Notes: generated by a model not told the origin, from the sequence alone. Positions 16,519-26,376 are shown, counted from the first letter of the stretch. The stretch is 37,713 nt of DNA from Anaerophaga thermohalophila DSM 12881 (GCF_000191885.1 NZ_AEWI01000008.1:1-37713); one strand, 5' to 3'. A program made the numbers and translations.

Positions 16519-17916
16519 ATGAATCGTTATCTGAAGGTTTTGTTCACAATAGCACTGGCGGCAGCAATTGCCGCCTGTGCTACATTTTATCAAAAAACCT
16601 ATCAGGTACAGTCGAGCATAGCAAGAGGTCAGTTCGAAAAAGCTGACCGGATGATGAGCAACGACACAAATTGGTCGCAAAACAACAACAGGGTTCTCTA
16701 TTACATGAATCGTGGTGTTGTTGCCTACATGATGGGAGATTACCGAAAAAGTATTGATTTCCTGAATCAGGCCGATTATTATATTGAAGATTATTCGAAA
16801 CAATTTGGCTGGGAGGCTTTGTCGCTGGTCTCCAATCCCATGGTAAAACCTTATCGTCCCGAAGATTTTGAAGTCATTATGGTCCATTTTTACAAAGCGC
16901 TTGGCTTTATCGCTTTGAATGACCTGGAAGGAGCACTGGTGGAAGCCCGTCGCATCAACATACGTCTGCAACAGATCAACGACAAATACAAAGACCACAA
17001 AAACAAATATCAGCGCGATGCTTTTGCCCATAACCTGATGGGGATGATATACGATGCCGCCAAAGATTACAATAATGCATTTATTGCCTACCGCAATGCT
17101 TTGGAAGTGTATGAAGATGATTATTCAGAATTATTCGGCATGAGTGCTCCGGAACAGCTAAAAAAAGACCTCCTTCGCACGGCAAAACTTACAGGTTTCG
17201 CTGACGAAGTGATTCGATACGAGAATCAATTCAACATGAAAGCCCCGGAATTACCCGGAAAGAACCATGGTGAACTTCTTCTTTTCTGGCTTAACGGTAT
17301 GGGACCGGTGAAGTCGGAATGGAACATTACCATTACCAACTACGGCTTTAACAACGGGTTTGTCACACTCGGAAACCCGGAACTCGGGCTTAACTATTCT
17401 TATCATTCCTCTAACCTTTCTTCAAAAGAAAGAGCTGCCTTTGAAGACCTTTCTTTTTTCAGCGTTGCGTTTCCCAGATATGTGGAACGCAAGCCTTTGT
17501 TTTCGAGAGGCATGGTTTTATATAATGACACAACCATTACTTTTGAAAAAGCTGAGGACATCAATAAAATAGCCTTTCAGTGTTTGCACGATCGCATGCT
17601 GCGTGAACTGGGAAATGCCTTATTGCGTGTTGCTACCAAAAAAGCAATGGAGAAATTAGCCAACAACGAAAACGAAAATCTCGGTACCATTGTCAGCATT
17701 GTTAATACACTCACCGAAAGAGCTGATACACGCAACTGGCAATCTTTACCACATTCGGTATATTATGCCCGTATATCTCTGCCGGCGGGAAAACATTCTG
17801 TCGATTTGCAATTTACAGGCAAAAATTCCGACAGAGCCGCTATTCAAGTGGAAATTGAACCTGAACAAACCACGTTTTACTCTTTCCATACGATGAACAG
17901 TACGGAAATGTACTGA
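16519..17916 (+). CDS. COG3014-like lipoprotein with TPR-like repeats
   Basis: A 465-residue predicted lipoprotein with signal peptide 1-19 and Cys20 after AIAA. Residues about 28-200 form TPR-like helical repeats (FEKADRMMSND, YYMNRGVVAYMMGDYRKSID, FYKALGFIALNDLEGALVEA, AHNLMGMIYDAAKDYNNAFI). The C-terminal half (about 240-465) is beta-rich. The overall pattern resembles COG3014, an uncharacterised family. Its place directly after lpoB suggests a role with penicillin-binding protein activation or outer-membrane assembly; this is inference from context. The gene is intact. The ATG follows a short AT-rich stretch without a clear promoter. Confidence 0.7.
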   Translation: MNRYLKVLFTIALAAAIAACATFYQKTYQVQSSIARGQFEKADRMMSNDTNWSQNNNRVLYYMNRGVVAYMMGDYRKSIDFLNQADYYIEDYSKQFGWEALSLVSNPMVKPYRPEDFEVIMVHFYKALGFIALNDLEGALVEARRINIRLQQINDKYKDHKNKYQRDAFAHNLMGMIYDAAKDYNNAFIAYRNALEVYEDDYSELFGMSAPEQLKKDLLRTAKLTGFADEVIRYENQFNMKAPELPGKNHGELLLFWLNGMGPVKSEWNITITNYGFNNGFVTLGNPELGLNYSYHSSNLSSKERAAFEDLSFFSVAFPRYVERKPLFSRGMVLYNDTTITFEKAEDINKIAFQCLHDRMLRELGNALLRVATKKAMEKLANNENENLGTIVSIVNTLTERADTRNWQSLPHSVYYARISLPAGKHSVDLQFTGKNSDRAAIQVEIEPEQTTFYSFHTMNSTEMY

Positions 17917-18061
17917 CAAATTCCTATTTCCATAACCTGTTCTACTCTTTTCCCAAAACTAAATTTGATTTCTGCTTTTTTTATTATTAACTTAATTGCC
18001 TGACATATATCTTAGTGTCTACAATTTCTTGTTCTCAAATTAATCTAAAACTTCACTTCTT

Positions 18062-19711
18062 ATGAAAACACTTTTACCAAACAAAAAAAAAATTGGAATG
18101 CTGGTAATTGCCGGCATATTGACAACACAAAGTTTTGCCCAGACTCCCATAAACAACGGTGACTTTGAAAACTGGGAAGATGTTCCCGTTGCGTTTGTTC
18201 CCGATAGCTGGGAAGTAGAAAAAGACTATGAAGCAGCCGACCTGGTTAATACCCGTGTGCAAGAAGCTACCAATGGCACCTACTCTCTTAAATTGACTAC
18301 CATTGAGGACCCGGAGGATCCAGAACCTTACATGGGCTTTGCCATATTAGGCGAAGTTGATGAGTCAGGACCTTCAGGAGGTATTCCCTGGACAGAGGCT
18401 GTTGACCAGCTACAGTTTGATGCAAAGTATGATATTCAAAGTGGAGATACGGGATATGCCATGGTTGAGGTCTATGATGATGGCGGAAACGCTATTGGAG
18501 GAGGATTGCTGGATTTTTCCGGTACTCAAACAACAACTCTGGCCACTCAGACATTACCAATATCATACACCGGCACTCCTGCCGGGATCATGATAGGATT
18601 CGTCAGCAGCGACTTTGAAAATCCCGCCAATGTTGCAGTCGGTAGTTGGATACAGGTCGACAATGTCCGGCTTTTCAACGGAGGATCGGAGGTAAGCACC
18701 TCAATTCCCAATTTCAGTTTTGAAAACTGGTCGGACTACACTATTAACGACCCGGAATACTGGACTTCTACAAATATGGAATTATCGGAAGATGGTGTGG
18801 CGAACGTTTCATCTTCAACCGATTTCTACAATGGTTCTTTGGCTGCGAAATTAACCAATATCGAGAGGGACGGAGAAGTAATGACTGGAGCCCTATGCTA
18901 TGGAGACGACCTCTGGGATAATGCAAGAGTTGATTATACAGATGAACCTGATTTCCTTACAGGAGCTATTAATTATACACCATCTGGAACCGATAATGCC
19001 CACATTTATGCCACTTTTAAAGACAACATGTCGGGATGGGTAGGCGGAGGAGCAGCCGATTTTTTTGAAACATCGGGATACCAGGAATTTGTAATGCCAC
19101 TATATTATAATGACTATACCCCCGCCACGGTCAACATGTGTATTTTTGCCGGAGAAGAAAATCCTCATGCAGGTTCTGTTCTGCTTGTAGACAACCTTCA
19201 GTTCGTCAATGGTTATGACATTACAATTTATGTACATGACAATGCTACACCGGCTAATGGCATTGCCTACGCACAAATTGAAATTCCAAAACGAACCGGA
19301 GATGAAGGAACAACTGATGGAAATGGAAATGGTTATTTCAAACTCCCCGATGGTACCTACAATTTAAAGGTAACACATGAGAGTTACGAAGATTATAATG
19401 GAAGTTTTACCGTCAATGGAGAAGGAACGACCGTTGATGTGCAAATGTCTGTAGCTACCGCCCTGCCAAACATTAATGATGATAATTTCAGGATTTATCC
19501 AAATCCAGTTAAGGAGATTATCTATATTGAGACCTCAGAGAAAATTGAAAGGGCTGACCTGATCGATATGAAAGGGATTGTAGTGAAATCCGTGAAGAAC
19601 AACGGGGATTTTTCCAAAATTAACGTTGCAGGCATCTCACCAGGCAATTATATTCTAAAACTGTTTACGGATAAAAAAACAATTACGAAGCAAATTGTAA
19701 TTGCTCCTTAG
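18062..19711 (+). CDS. Secreted T9SS-sorted protein with two FENW-type beta domains
   Basis: A 549-residue protein exported by the type IX secretion system. Signal peptide 1-27 (cleaved after SFAQ). Two related domains begin with NGDFENWED (about 31-205) and NFSFENWSDY (about 217-385). Each has a PDSW/PEYW motif near its start and a VDNVRLFNGG / VDNLQFVNG ending, so an internal duplication of a carbohydrate-binding-like beta-sandwich is likely. A carboxypeptidase-regulatory-like domain follows (about 392-470), then the C-terminal sorting domain (FRIYPNPVKEIIYIE ... SPGNYILKLF). It is transcribed toward the PUL and separated from it by a strong terminator. A PUL-linked role is possible but not shown. 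Confidence 0.82.
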   Translation: MKTLLPNKKKIGMLVIAGILTTQSFAQTPINNGDFENWEDVPVAFVPDSWEVEKDYEAADLVNTRVQEATNGTYSLKLTTIEDPEDPEPYMGFAILGEVDESGPSGGIPWTEAVDQLQFDAKYDIQSGDTGYAMVEVYDDGGNAIGGGLLDFSGTQTTTLATQTLPISYTGTPAGIMIGFVSSDFENPANVAVGSWIQVDNVRLFNGGSEVSTSIPNFSFENWSDYTINDPEYWTSTNMELSEDGVANVSSSTDFYNGSLAAKLTNIERDGEVMTGALCYGDDLWDNARVDYTDEPDFLTGAINYTPSGTDNAHIYATFKDNMSGWVGGGAADFFETSGYQEFVMPLYYNDYTPATVNMCIFAGEENPHAGSVLLVDNLQFVNGYDITIYVHDNATPANGIAYAQIEIPKRTGDEGTTDGNGNGYFKLPDGTYNLKVTHESYEDYNGSFTVNGEGTTVDVQMSVATALPNINDDNFRIYPNPVKEIIYIETSEKIERADLIDMKGIVVKSVKNNGDFSKINVAGISPGNYILKLFTDKKTITKQIVIAP

Positions 19712-19801
19712 CAGATTATCAAAGAAGCCCGTTCAGAAAAAGCGCTTTATCCACTAAAGCAACGCATAAAAAAGAGAAGTGGGCATCTACTTTAAAAAAC
19801 A

Positions 19802-19835
19802 ATCCCCTGCAATTTCTGATTGCAGGGGATTTTAT
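19802..19835 (+). terminator. Intrinsic terminator after the T9SS-sorted protein gene
   Basis: A perfect 12-bp stem, ATCCCCTGCAAT and ATTGCAGGGGAT, with a 5-base loop. It is preceded by an A-run and followed by TTT. It lies 90 bases beyond the stop codon at 19711. Confidence 0.85.
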
Positions 19836-19895
19836 GTCCTCATATTTAATCTCTATGGCTATGAAAAAAGAGGACCTAAACTATACTTTTCACAA

Positions 19896-19964
19896 AATGA
19901 AACGAGTATGGCAAAGTTTGCTACGATAAGAGTATGTATAAGTTCCTGCATGCGAGTTCCATCC
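19896..19964 (+). repeat. Family B palindromic repeat, copy B11
   Basis: A full B unit with GATG replaced by AATG at its left end, followed by a link (19965-19990) ending in CTATACGGATGAAAGG. The ATG after the link opens only five codons, so here no gene follows. Confidence 0.82.
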
Positions 19965-20053
19965 GACCTTAATAAATAAATTCTATACGGATGAAAGGAC
20001 AAAATTAATACAATATTTATAACAACCTTAGGACACAAAGGTTTAAATCACGC

Positions 20054-20290
20054 TTACTTCACAAAAAATTTTCCGATATGCACATTACCTTGATTATTAG
20101 AAAGTTTCAAAAAGTACAATCCGCTACTTAATCCGGGAAGGCGGATTTTTTCCTGAAAATTATTTAATGTTCCCCCGGAAACAATTTTCCCGCTCAGATT
20201 GTATATTTGCCACCGGTCAAACCATTCATTGTTTTGTTCGAAAAAGATATATTCCTTCACAGGATTGGGCCAGCAAGCGGAGAGCCTTCC
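20054..20290 (-). pseudogene. Orphan T9SS C-terminal sorting domain
   Basis: On the minus strand the frame reads WPNPVKEYIFFEQNN through LPGLSSGLYFLKLSNNQG to IGKFFVK and a stop. This is a complete type A sorting domain (about 75 residues) with no protein in front of it. Upstream in frame it meets a TAG within about 35 bases, and it has neither signal peptide nor passenger domain. The GH5 protein immediately upstream on the same strand has its own sorting domain that also ends IGKFFV. The fragment is therefore probably the tail of a lost or truncated neighbouring gene, or a duplicated tail. A short palindrome (CCCGATTTTGATCGGG, 20308-20323) marks its upstream edge. Confidence 0.6.
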
Positions 20291-20349
20291 GGAACACTTC
20301 CACTACCCGATTTTGATCGGGAATTTAGGTTTTAGTATTTTATTCTGAA

Positions 20350-20376
20350 AATTAAAAGTTGAATTGACTTTTAATT
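20350..20376 (-). terminator. Possible terminator at the end of the PUL transcript
   Basis: ATTAAAAGT and ACTTTTAAT form a 9-bp AT-only stem with a 7-base loop that overlaps the GH5 stop codon. On the minus strand it is followed by TTTTC. The stem is weak, so this is a tentative call. Confidence 0.35.
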
Positions 20377-22968
20377 TACGAAAAATTTCCCTATTCCATA
20401 TTTATTGTCAGCTAAAGCCAATAACAAATAAAACCCGGATTTCAGATCAGAAATATCAATCAATAGCTGATGAATGCATTTTTCATCCCACTTTTTTACC
20501 AACTGACCATTATTATTATAGGCTTGTAAAACGACATCCTCACCTTGTGTGAAAGGCAAATGAAGTTTCAGGAAATTTTTTGCCGGATTTGGATAAATCG
20601 AAATTTCAGTTTCATACCCAATGTCTAAAACTGAAGAAACAACTGATAATCGAAACCAATTCAAATTATATTCAGAGTGCAAAGTTTTAAGCCGGATTTT
20701 ATAGCGTCCCGCGGGCAAAGTCACCTTTCCTGATTGAGTTTCCCAGTTTTGCCATCCCCCTGTAGCATCAAAAGTTATTGTATCTAAATTCACAAAACCA
20801 TCCTCTTTTGCAACTTGAAACACAAGTTTTGCATCTGACCGGGGTGTAGCAACTCTGTACTCTACCTTAAAATCATTTTCTTTTTCAACATTGATGGCAA
20901 ACTCTACAAAATCGCCCGGATTAGCATACCCTGTATTTTGCCCGCCACCGGTATCCTGACAATTTTCCAGCTGAAATCCGTTATTTATTAAAAAATCCTC
21001 TGCTTCAATTTTTCCCGGAATATTAAAAATTTGTGGAAGATAATTAACAGACACCATCCGAGAAAATGGCTTCAGAATATCTTGGCCAGCCATAACAGAT
21101 GTTCCATTATATGAAATCAATACATCCTCCTCATAACCAATAAAATTATCTATTGACAATTTCAGGATTCTGCCATTTGAAGGATCGGTAACAATATTGT
21201 TGATTGTATAAACTTTACCATTACCTGATTCAATATTAAAATCTGAAATAGTGTATTCGTCTAACGCTGTAGTAATTTCTTTATTAACAACAAGGGTTAC
21301 AATATCTCCGGGAAAATCTACAAATGCCATTAAGGCCTTACATTCAGCATTATCAATCATCTGCGGATTCATAAAACTAAAATAGTTCAAATTTACACCT
21401 CCCGAATTAATGACAAATTTAAAGTTGATCGTGCCTTGTGGAATAATAACATCGTTAATATGAATCGTTTCCCAATTTTGCCATCCTCCTGTAGATGGAA
21501 AAGAAATATTTTTAGTGACAGGAATACCATCTATTTCCAGATGCACCTTCGCGCCTGACTGATTGGAAGCATATCTGATATTAAACTGCCCGGCAACTGC
21601 AGAATCCGAAGTAACAGTATATTGCATCCATTCACCATCTTCAGTCCAACCAACATTATACCCATTTGTATGACCGGTTTCATCAGAACAAGCTTCTATA
21701 TCGACCCCGTCGTTCCGGTAAGACCATCCCTGATTCCAGTTGGTATATTCACCATCCTGATTCAAATGATAGTTGGCTGTATCATTATCATAATAAGCAT
21801 ATTTCACTCGTCCTAAGTCATAATCGGCAAAATAGATTCTTTCCCCAATTTTGTGTTCTTTAAAGGGTAAAGTAGCGGTTGTATGCGGTTGTCTGATCAT
21901 TGCATCAACAACATCTTTTTGAAAGATACAATTTTCAATTTTATGGTTTTCGGCAAATTGAAGTACTGCCTGAAAAGCTTCATCTTCAGTTAACTCAGGT
22001 CCTTCTCCTCTCCAAAAATCAAGTAACCGGGAATAACTATCATTAACGATGACTCTGAGTGGATTGTTGATACCGGGCTTTTTTACAGGCCAGAACGACC
22101 ATCCGACATGGTGTTGTTCACACAAAGCAACAAGATTTGTAAACCAGGTATTAGAGTTTTCACCTGTCTCCCCAAGCCAGACAGGAATATTGTAAGTATC
22201 ACGCATCGATAAAACCCAATCCAGAGCATTCGGTGTGTTATAGTTCCAGTATTTGTGGAAACTGTAAACCATATTGTCATCCCATGGCGGAGTTAGTCCG
22301 GAAAAATCATTGGCAAAGGCATTACCTTCTATAAAAAGAATATGATTAGAATCGACAGCCCTGATTGTATCAGTAATTCTTTCATATAAATCACGAAGTT
22401 GAGAATTATTTCCTTCAGGGAATGTCCAATTGGTTTCGTTTATCAAATCATATCCTCCAATCCACCTTTCATTTGCATATCGCTCAGCCAGTTTTCGCCA
22501 AAGAGCTACCGTTTTGGCCTTATTCAATTCACTTTCCCACAAGGATGGTTTAGATGGATCATAATCAGAAATATTGGAATCTTTTCCCTGTCCGCCAGGG
22601 GCACCATGTAAATCCAGGATAAGATACATTTGATTATCTTCGCACCAGCCTAATAAAGAATCCAAAATATCAAACCCTTTCCGTATCCATGTTATTTCTC
22701 CTTCAACAGGTTCTTCCTCTATCGGAGGAGTAAACCATTTATAATGCATAGCAACTCTAACAGCATTAAATCCCCATGATCTCATAGAATCAACATCAGT
22801 CTTGGTAAAATGATATTGTAACCAGGCATTGTAAAAACTATCGGTTTTTGCTTCTCCTATAGTTTCAATCAGGCGATTTCTAAATGCATGCTGAGTACCA
22901 CCCAGGTCGGCTGTCTGCATCATATAGCCTTCCTGCAACATCCAGTTACCGGTACCTAAGCCCCGTAC
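20371..22968 (-). CDS. GH5 glycoside hydrolase with two CBM6-like domains and T9SS tail (main part, after frameshift)
   Basis: From the shift point the frame is open for 865 codons. The GH5 catalytic domain (about the first 320 residues) starts GLGTGNWMLQEGYMMQ. Counting from the Met at 22941, Glu169 in LINET is the acid/base and Glu258 in WLGETGE the nucleophile. Two CBM6-like domains follow, each with TGGWQNWE, then a T9SS sorting domain (ISIYPNPAKNFLKL ... IGKFFVN). The protein is probably a secreted endo- or exo-beta-glucanase. The signal peptide and first residues lie in a different frame at 22946-23089. Removing one base near 22969-22972 joins them in frame. As written the protein would lack an export signal, so the gene is inactive unless the extra base is an error. 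Confidence 0.85.
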   Translation of the reverse strand, partial: VRGLGTGNWMLQEGYMMQTADLGGTQHAFRNRLIETIGEAKTDSFYNAWLQYHFTKTDVDSMRSWGFNAVRVAMHYKWFTPPIEEEPVEGEITWIRKGFDILDSLLGWCEDNQMYLILDLHGAPGGQGKDSNISDYDPSKPSLWESELNKAKTVALWRKLAERYANERWIGGYDLINETNWTFPEGNNSQLRDLYERITDTIRAVDSNHILFIEGNAFANDFSGLTPPWDDNMVYSFHKYWNYNTPNALDWVLSMRDTYNIPVWLGETGENSNTWFTNLVALCEQHHVGWSFWPVKKPGINNPLRVIVNDSYSRLLDFWRGEGPELTEDEAFQAVLQFAENHKIENCIFQKDVVDAMIRQPHTTATLPFKEHKIGERIYFADYDLGRVKYAYYDNDTANYHLNQDGEYTNWNQGWSYRNDGVDIEACSDETGHTNGYNVGWTEDGEWMQYTVTSDSAVAGQFNIRYASNQSGAKVHLEIDGIPVTKNISFPSTGGWQNWETIHINDVIIPQGTINFKFVINSGGVNLNYFSFMNPQMIDNAECKALMAFVDFPGDIVTLVVNKEITTALDEYTISDFNIESGNGKVYTINNIVTDPSNGRILKLSIDNFIGYEEDVLISYNGTSVMAGQDILKPFSRMVSVNYLPQIFNIPGKIEAEDFLINNGFQLENCQDTGGGQNTGYANPGDFVEFAINVEKENDFKVEYRVATPRSDAKLVFQVAKEDGFVNLDTITFDATGGWQNWETQSGKVTLPAGRYKIRLKTLHSEYNLNWFRLSVVSSVLDIGYETEISIYPNPAKNFLKLHLPFTQGEDVVLQAYNNNGQLVKKWDEKCIHQLLIDISDLKSGFYLLLALADNKYGIGKFFVN

Positions 22969-23089
22969 TAATCACCTCCTCTCCTTCTCCATTATAGATA
23001 TATTTTCCTTCTACGTGCAAAAATCCCTGAGCCGTAGCGGAGAGATAGAACAATAAAAAAATAAAAATCAAAATAATCCTGTTTATCAT
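22946..23089 (-). pseudogene. N-terminal part of the GH5 gene, separated by a +1 frameshift
   Basis: Forty-seven codons from the ATG at 23089: signal peptide INRIILIFIFLLFYLSATAQ, then GFLHVEGKYIYNGEGEEVI, the usual start of this GH5 group. It then runs out of frame to a stop at 22946. The other frame continues with VRGLGTGNWMLQEG. One extra base lies at 22969-22972. The full span 20371-23089 is 2719 bases, one more than a multiple of three. Confidence 0.85.
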
Positions 23090-23202
23090 AAAGGTAAGTT
23101 TTCATCTTCAGTGTAAAATACAAAAGGGGATAGAGTTAACAAAAATCATTGCATCTCCATCCCCCAACCAAAAGCGTTTAAGCAGCTTTAAGACACTATA
23201 TA

Positions 23203-24009
23203 TCATTGATAAATCCGCACATAATCGATTTTCATCTCCGCCGGAAAAATGGAATCATCAACACCGTGCAAACCGCCCCAATTGCCTCCCACGGCAACAT
23301 TTAATATCAAATGGAATCTTTTATCAAAAGGCCATTCGCGGGGCCCCTTCTTTGAATTATTGAAAGTAAAGACCTTTTTTTTATCAATAAAAAAATCGAT
23401 CTTTTCCTTGTTCCATTCAATGGCGTAAACGTGAAATTCATCCTCGCAATCAGGTACATAAGTGGCATCGCCAACCTGGGTTCCCTGCCTATGGTTAAAA
23501 GCCCCGGTATGCACGGTTGTATATACAGAATCAGGCTCATAACCTACATGCTCCATAATATCTATTTCTCCGCTTTCGGGCCACCCGCCATATTCCCAAT
23601 CGGTTGGAAGCATCCAGATTGCAGGCCAGATGCCTCTTCCACCGGGTAATTTAGCCCTTATTTCCATTCTTCCGTACAACCAGTCACCTTTTTCCTTGGT
23701 AGTAAGTCGTGCCGAAGTAAAATTAAAATCGTTCCATGGCTCCCGAATTGCAGTAATTGTCAGGTATTCACCATCGACCCATGCATTCTCTTCCCTTTCA
23801 ACGATATAGTATTGAAGTTCATTATTACCCCAGCCATAGGAATTTCCAATTGTATCGTAATTCCATTTGGTACCATCGGGCAAACCTTCGTAATCGAATT
23901 CATCACTCCAAACCAGTTCATGACCATTGTTTTCAGTCACCGCACATCCAAAATTCAATAAACTCATTGAAAATAAAAAAACCGGGAGCGGATTTTTCAA
24001 GAACTTCAT
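23203..24009 (-). CDS. GH16 endo-beta-1,3-glucanase (laminarinase-type) lipoprotein
   Basis: A 268-residue family GH16 enzyme. A lipoprotein signal ends at Cys22 (NFGC). The catalytic motif is Glu148-Ile-Asp150-Ile-Met-Glu153, with Glu148 as nucleophile and Glu153 as acid/base. WPAIWMLP (128-135) and the C-terminal VGGNWGG and MKIDYVRIYQ are typical of bacterial laminarinases. It would cut beta-1,3- or mixed beta-1,3/1,4-glucans at the cell surface. The gene is intact and lies 36 bases after the GH3 stop and 113 bases before GH5, within the PUL operon. Laminarin is the most likely substrate given GH16, GH3 and GH5 together, but mixed-linkage glucan is possible. Confidence 0.93.
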   Translation of the reverse strand: MKFLKNPLPVFLFSMSLLNFGCAVTENNGHELVWSDEFDYEGLPDGTKWNYDTIGNSYGWGNNELQYYIVEREENAWVDGEYLTITAIREPWNDFNFTSARLTTKEKGDWLYGRMEIRAKLPGGRGIWPAIWMLPTDWEYGGWPESGEIDIMEHVGYEPDSVYTTVHTGAFNHRQGTQVGDATYVPDCEDEFHVYAIEWNKEKIDFFIDKKKVFTFNNSKKGPREWPFDKRFHLILNVAVGGNWGGLHGVDDSIFPAEMKIDYVRIYQ

Positions 24010-24045
24010 ATCGAAAATAATTAAAATTATACCTACTACTCAAAA

Positions 24046-24627
24046 CTACTCCAGAACAAACCCTGCTATTAGTCCATCTGCAGCATTGGGAGCAATCCAT
24101 ACATTAAATTCGCCGGGCTCTACAACAAATTCGCCGTCAGGATGATAAAACCCAAGTTGTTCGGTCGTTAAAGTAAAACTCACCTTCTTACTTTCTCCCG
24201 GCTGGATGGTTACTCGCTTAAAGTCCTTCAGTTCTCTGACAGGACGGGTATAAGAACCAACCAGATCGCGGGTATATAACTGAACAATTTCAGTAGCGGC
24301 TACATCTCCTGTATTGGTGACAACAGCAGAAACTTCCAATGCGTCACCTTCCTGAATTTTTTCTGATGAAAGCGATATATCGGTATATTCAAATGTTGTG
24401 TATGACAAACCATAGCCAAAAGGATACAAAGGGGTAAAACCATAATCCAGAGTATGTGAGGTATTCCCCAGAGAGAGCTGCTCTGCTTTCACTTTGATAT
24501 CGTCGATATATGTCCAGGCTGAAGAATCGGCCGGACGACCGGTCATTTTGTGTGCATAATAGATGGGGATTTGTCCTTCACCTTTGGGGAAAGTAACAGG
24601 CAATTTACCAGATGGAACACTTTCACC
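24046..24627 (-). pseudogene. C-terminal part of the GH3 gene, after a +1 frameshift
   Basis: This frame continues the GH3 protein with GESVPSGKLPVTFPKGEG (directly after LTNLIF of the main part). It carries the glycine-rich YPFGYGLSYTTFEY segment and the C-terminal fibronectin-III-like domain (VVTNTGDVAATEIVQLY ... WIAPNAADGL). It lacks its own start context; the first ATG-type codon is internal to the conserved sequence. The break is at a six-base A/T run (24628-24633), where one base too many is present. Confidence 0.85.
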
Positions 24628-26308
24628 AAAAAATAAGATTGGTTAATGCCGGGCCGGCCATCGTCCCCGGATGCCAGGCATACATGATGGCATCGGCCAG
24701 ATGTTGTGTTTTGTATAAACCGGCAGGACGACCAGACATAACAACCATTACCACGGGTTTCCCTTTTGATGCCGCCAGCTCAAGCAATTCCTTTTGCGCA
24801 CCTACCATCTCAAGTTCTGCCAGACATCTGGCTTCGCCCGAAAGAATAGACTCCTCACCCACAACTGCCACGACAACATCCGATTTAGCAATCGCACGCT
24901 CTACCTCATCAAAACCATCGGTAGATTTATCACGGGTATATTCCAAACCTTCAGCAAAAAAGGTATTTGATGAACCGTTGTATTCCACAAATGCCTCCAG
25001 AACAGATTTTGAATCTTTCTCATTACTGTCAAAATCCCACGTTCCAAGCTGTTCGTAAGGTTGGTCAGCCATTGGTCCAATCAGAGCTACTTTTGTTCCT
25101 TTCTTCAACGGAAGTAATTGCTTATCATTTTTCAGTAGTACCACGCTCTCCTCGGCCAATTTCCGGGCCACTTCGAGATGCCGGGGATGAAGCAGTAAAG
25201 AATCTGCCAATGATTCATCCACATAAGGATGATCGAACAAACCAAGACGGAATTTCACACGCAGGATACGGGCAACCGCATCATCAATCCATTCCATTTT
25301 TATTTTTCCTTCATCCAGTAATTCTTTCGCATAATTGGCATAATGCCGGCTAGCCATCTCCATATCAACACCGGCTTTGATCGCCAATTCGGCTGCATGT
25401 TTCCCGTCTTTTGCAAAGCCGTGAGAAATCATCTCCTCAACAGAAGCCCAATCGCTAACGACAAACCCGTCAAAACCTATGTCTTGTTTTAAAATTTCGC
25501 GTATGTTTCGTTTATTCCCCGTTCCGGGAATTCCGTTAATCTCATTAAAAGAACTCATTACGGTAGCAACGCCGGCCCTGACAGCCGCACGAAACGGAGG
25601 CAGATAAACATTATAAAGATAAATATCAGGTATCAGCGTAGTATTGTAATCCCTGCCTCCCTCGGCTGCACCATATCCGATATAGTGTTTGGCACATGCC
25701 GCAATGGTCATCGGATCGGAAAGATCATCACCCTGATAGCCGTTTACCATGGCACGGGCCATCATGGCATTGAGCAAAGGATCCTCTCCTCCACTCTCCG
25801 CAATACGTCCCCATCGCGGGTCGCGACTAACATCTATCATAGGTGAAAAAGTCCAGTTAACGCCCATTGATACGGCTTCTTTTGCAGCTATGGAAGCAGA
25901 TTCACGAACCAGTTCTTCATCCCATGAAGCGGCCATACCCAACGGTATAGGAAATATGGTTCGGAAACCGTGAATAACATCGCGCCCGATAATAAGCGGG
26001 ATTCCCAAACGGCTTTCCTCCACGGCCACCCGTTGTATCTCATTCACTTCTCTGGCGCCTACCAGGTTCAAAACAGAACCGATCTGACCGTTGCGAACAG
26101 CTTCCTTCACACTCCCAATGCCCCCGAAAACTCCGGGATCTACCTGAGACATTTGTCCTATTTTTTCTTCCAAAGTCATTTCAGACAAAAGCGCTTGTAC
26201 TTTCTGGTCAATGTCTCCGGAAGGTTGATTTTGAACAGCCTTACTTTTGCACCCAAATAAAACAGGCGTTAACAAAAACGCCAAAAATATCCATTTCTTT
26301 ATATCCAT
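24628..26308 (-). CDS. GH3 beta-glucosidase lipoprotein (main part, frameshifted near its end)
   Basis: From the ATG at 26308 (chosen because a lipoprotein signal ending at Cys20, LLTPVLFGC, follows) the protein has the GH3 N-terminal barrel with nucleophile Asp286 in GFVVSDW. KHYIGYG and RDPRWGRIAES lie in front of it. The second domain has a probable acid/base Glu in LSGEAR (about 489-494). It resembles BglX-type periplasmic beta-glucosidases, which would release glucose from imported oligomers. As written it ends ...ALTNLIFW at a stop at 24623. With five instead of six bases at 24628-24633 it continues into 24046-24627 and makes a normal ~754-residue enzyme. The frame loss removes part of the second domain and the FnIII domain. 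Confidence 0.88.
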
Positions 26309-26376
26309 ATCCCTTAAAATCAGAAAATTAAAAAGGGAGGTGGGAGTATCCCCCCACGCTCCCATATTCACAGGTT

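Noticed and set aside
16504..17031. 175-codon minus-strand frame opposite the COG3014-like gene
   Set aside because: It is an antisense shadow of a clearly real lipoprotein gene with no signal or family features of its own.
24612..25058. 148-codon plus-strand frame opposite the GH3 gene
   Set aside because: It is rich in Ser, Pro and Thr as expected of an antisense frame, and covers conserved GH3 codons.
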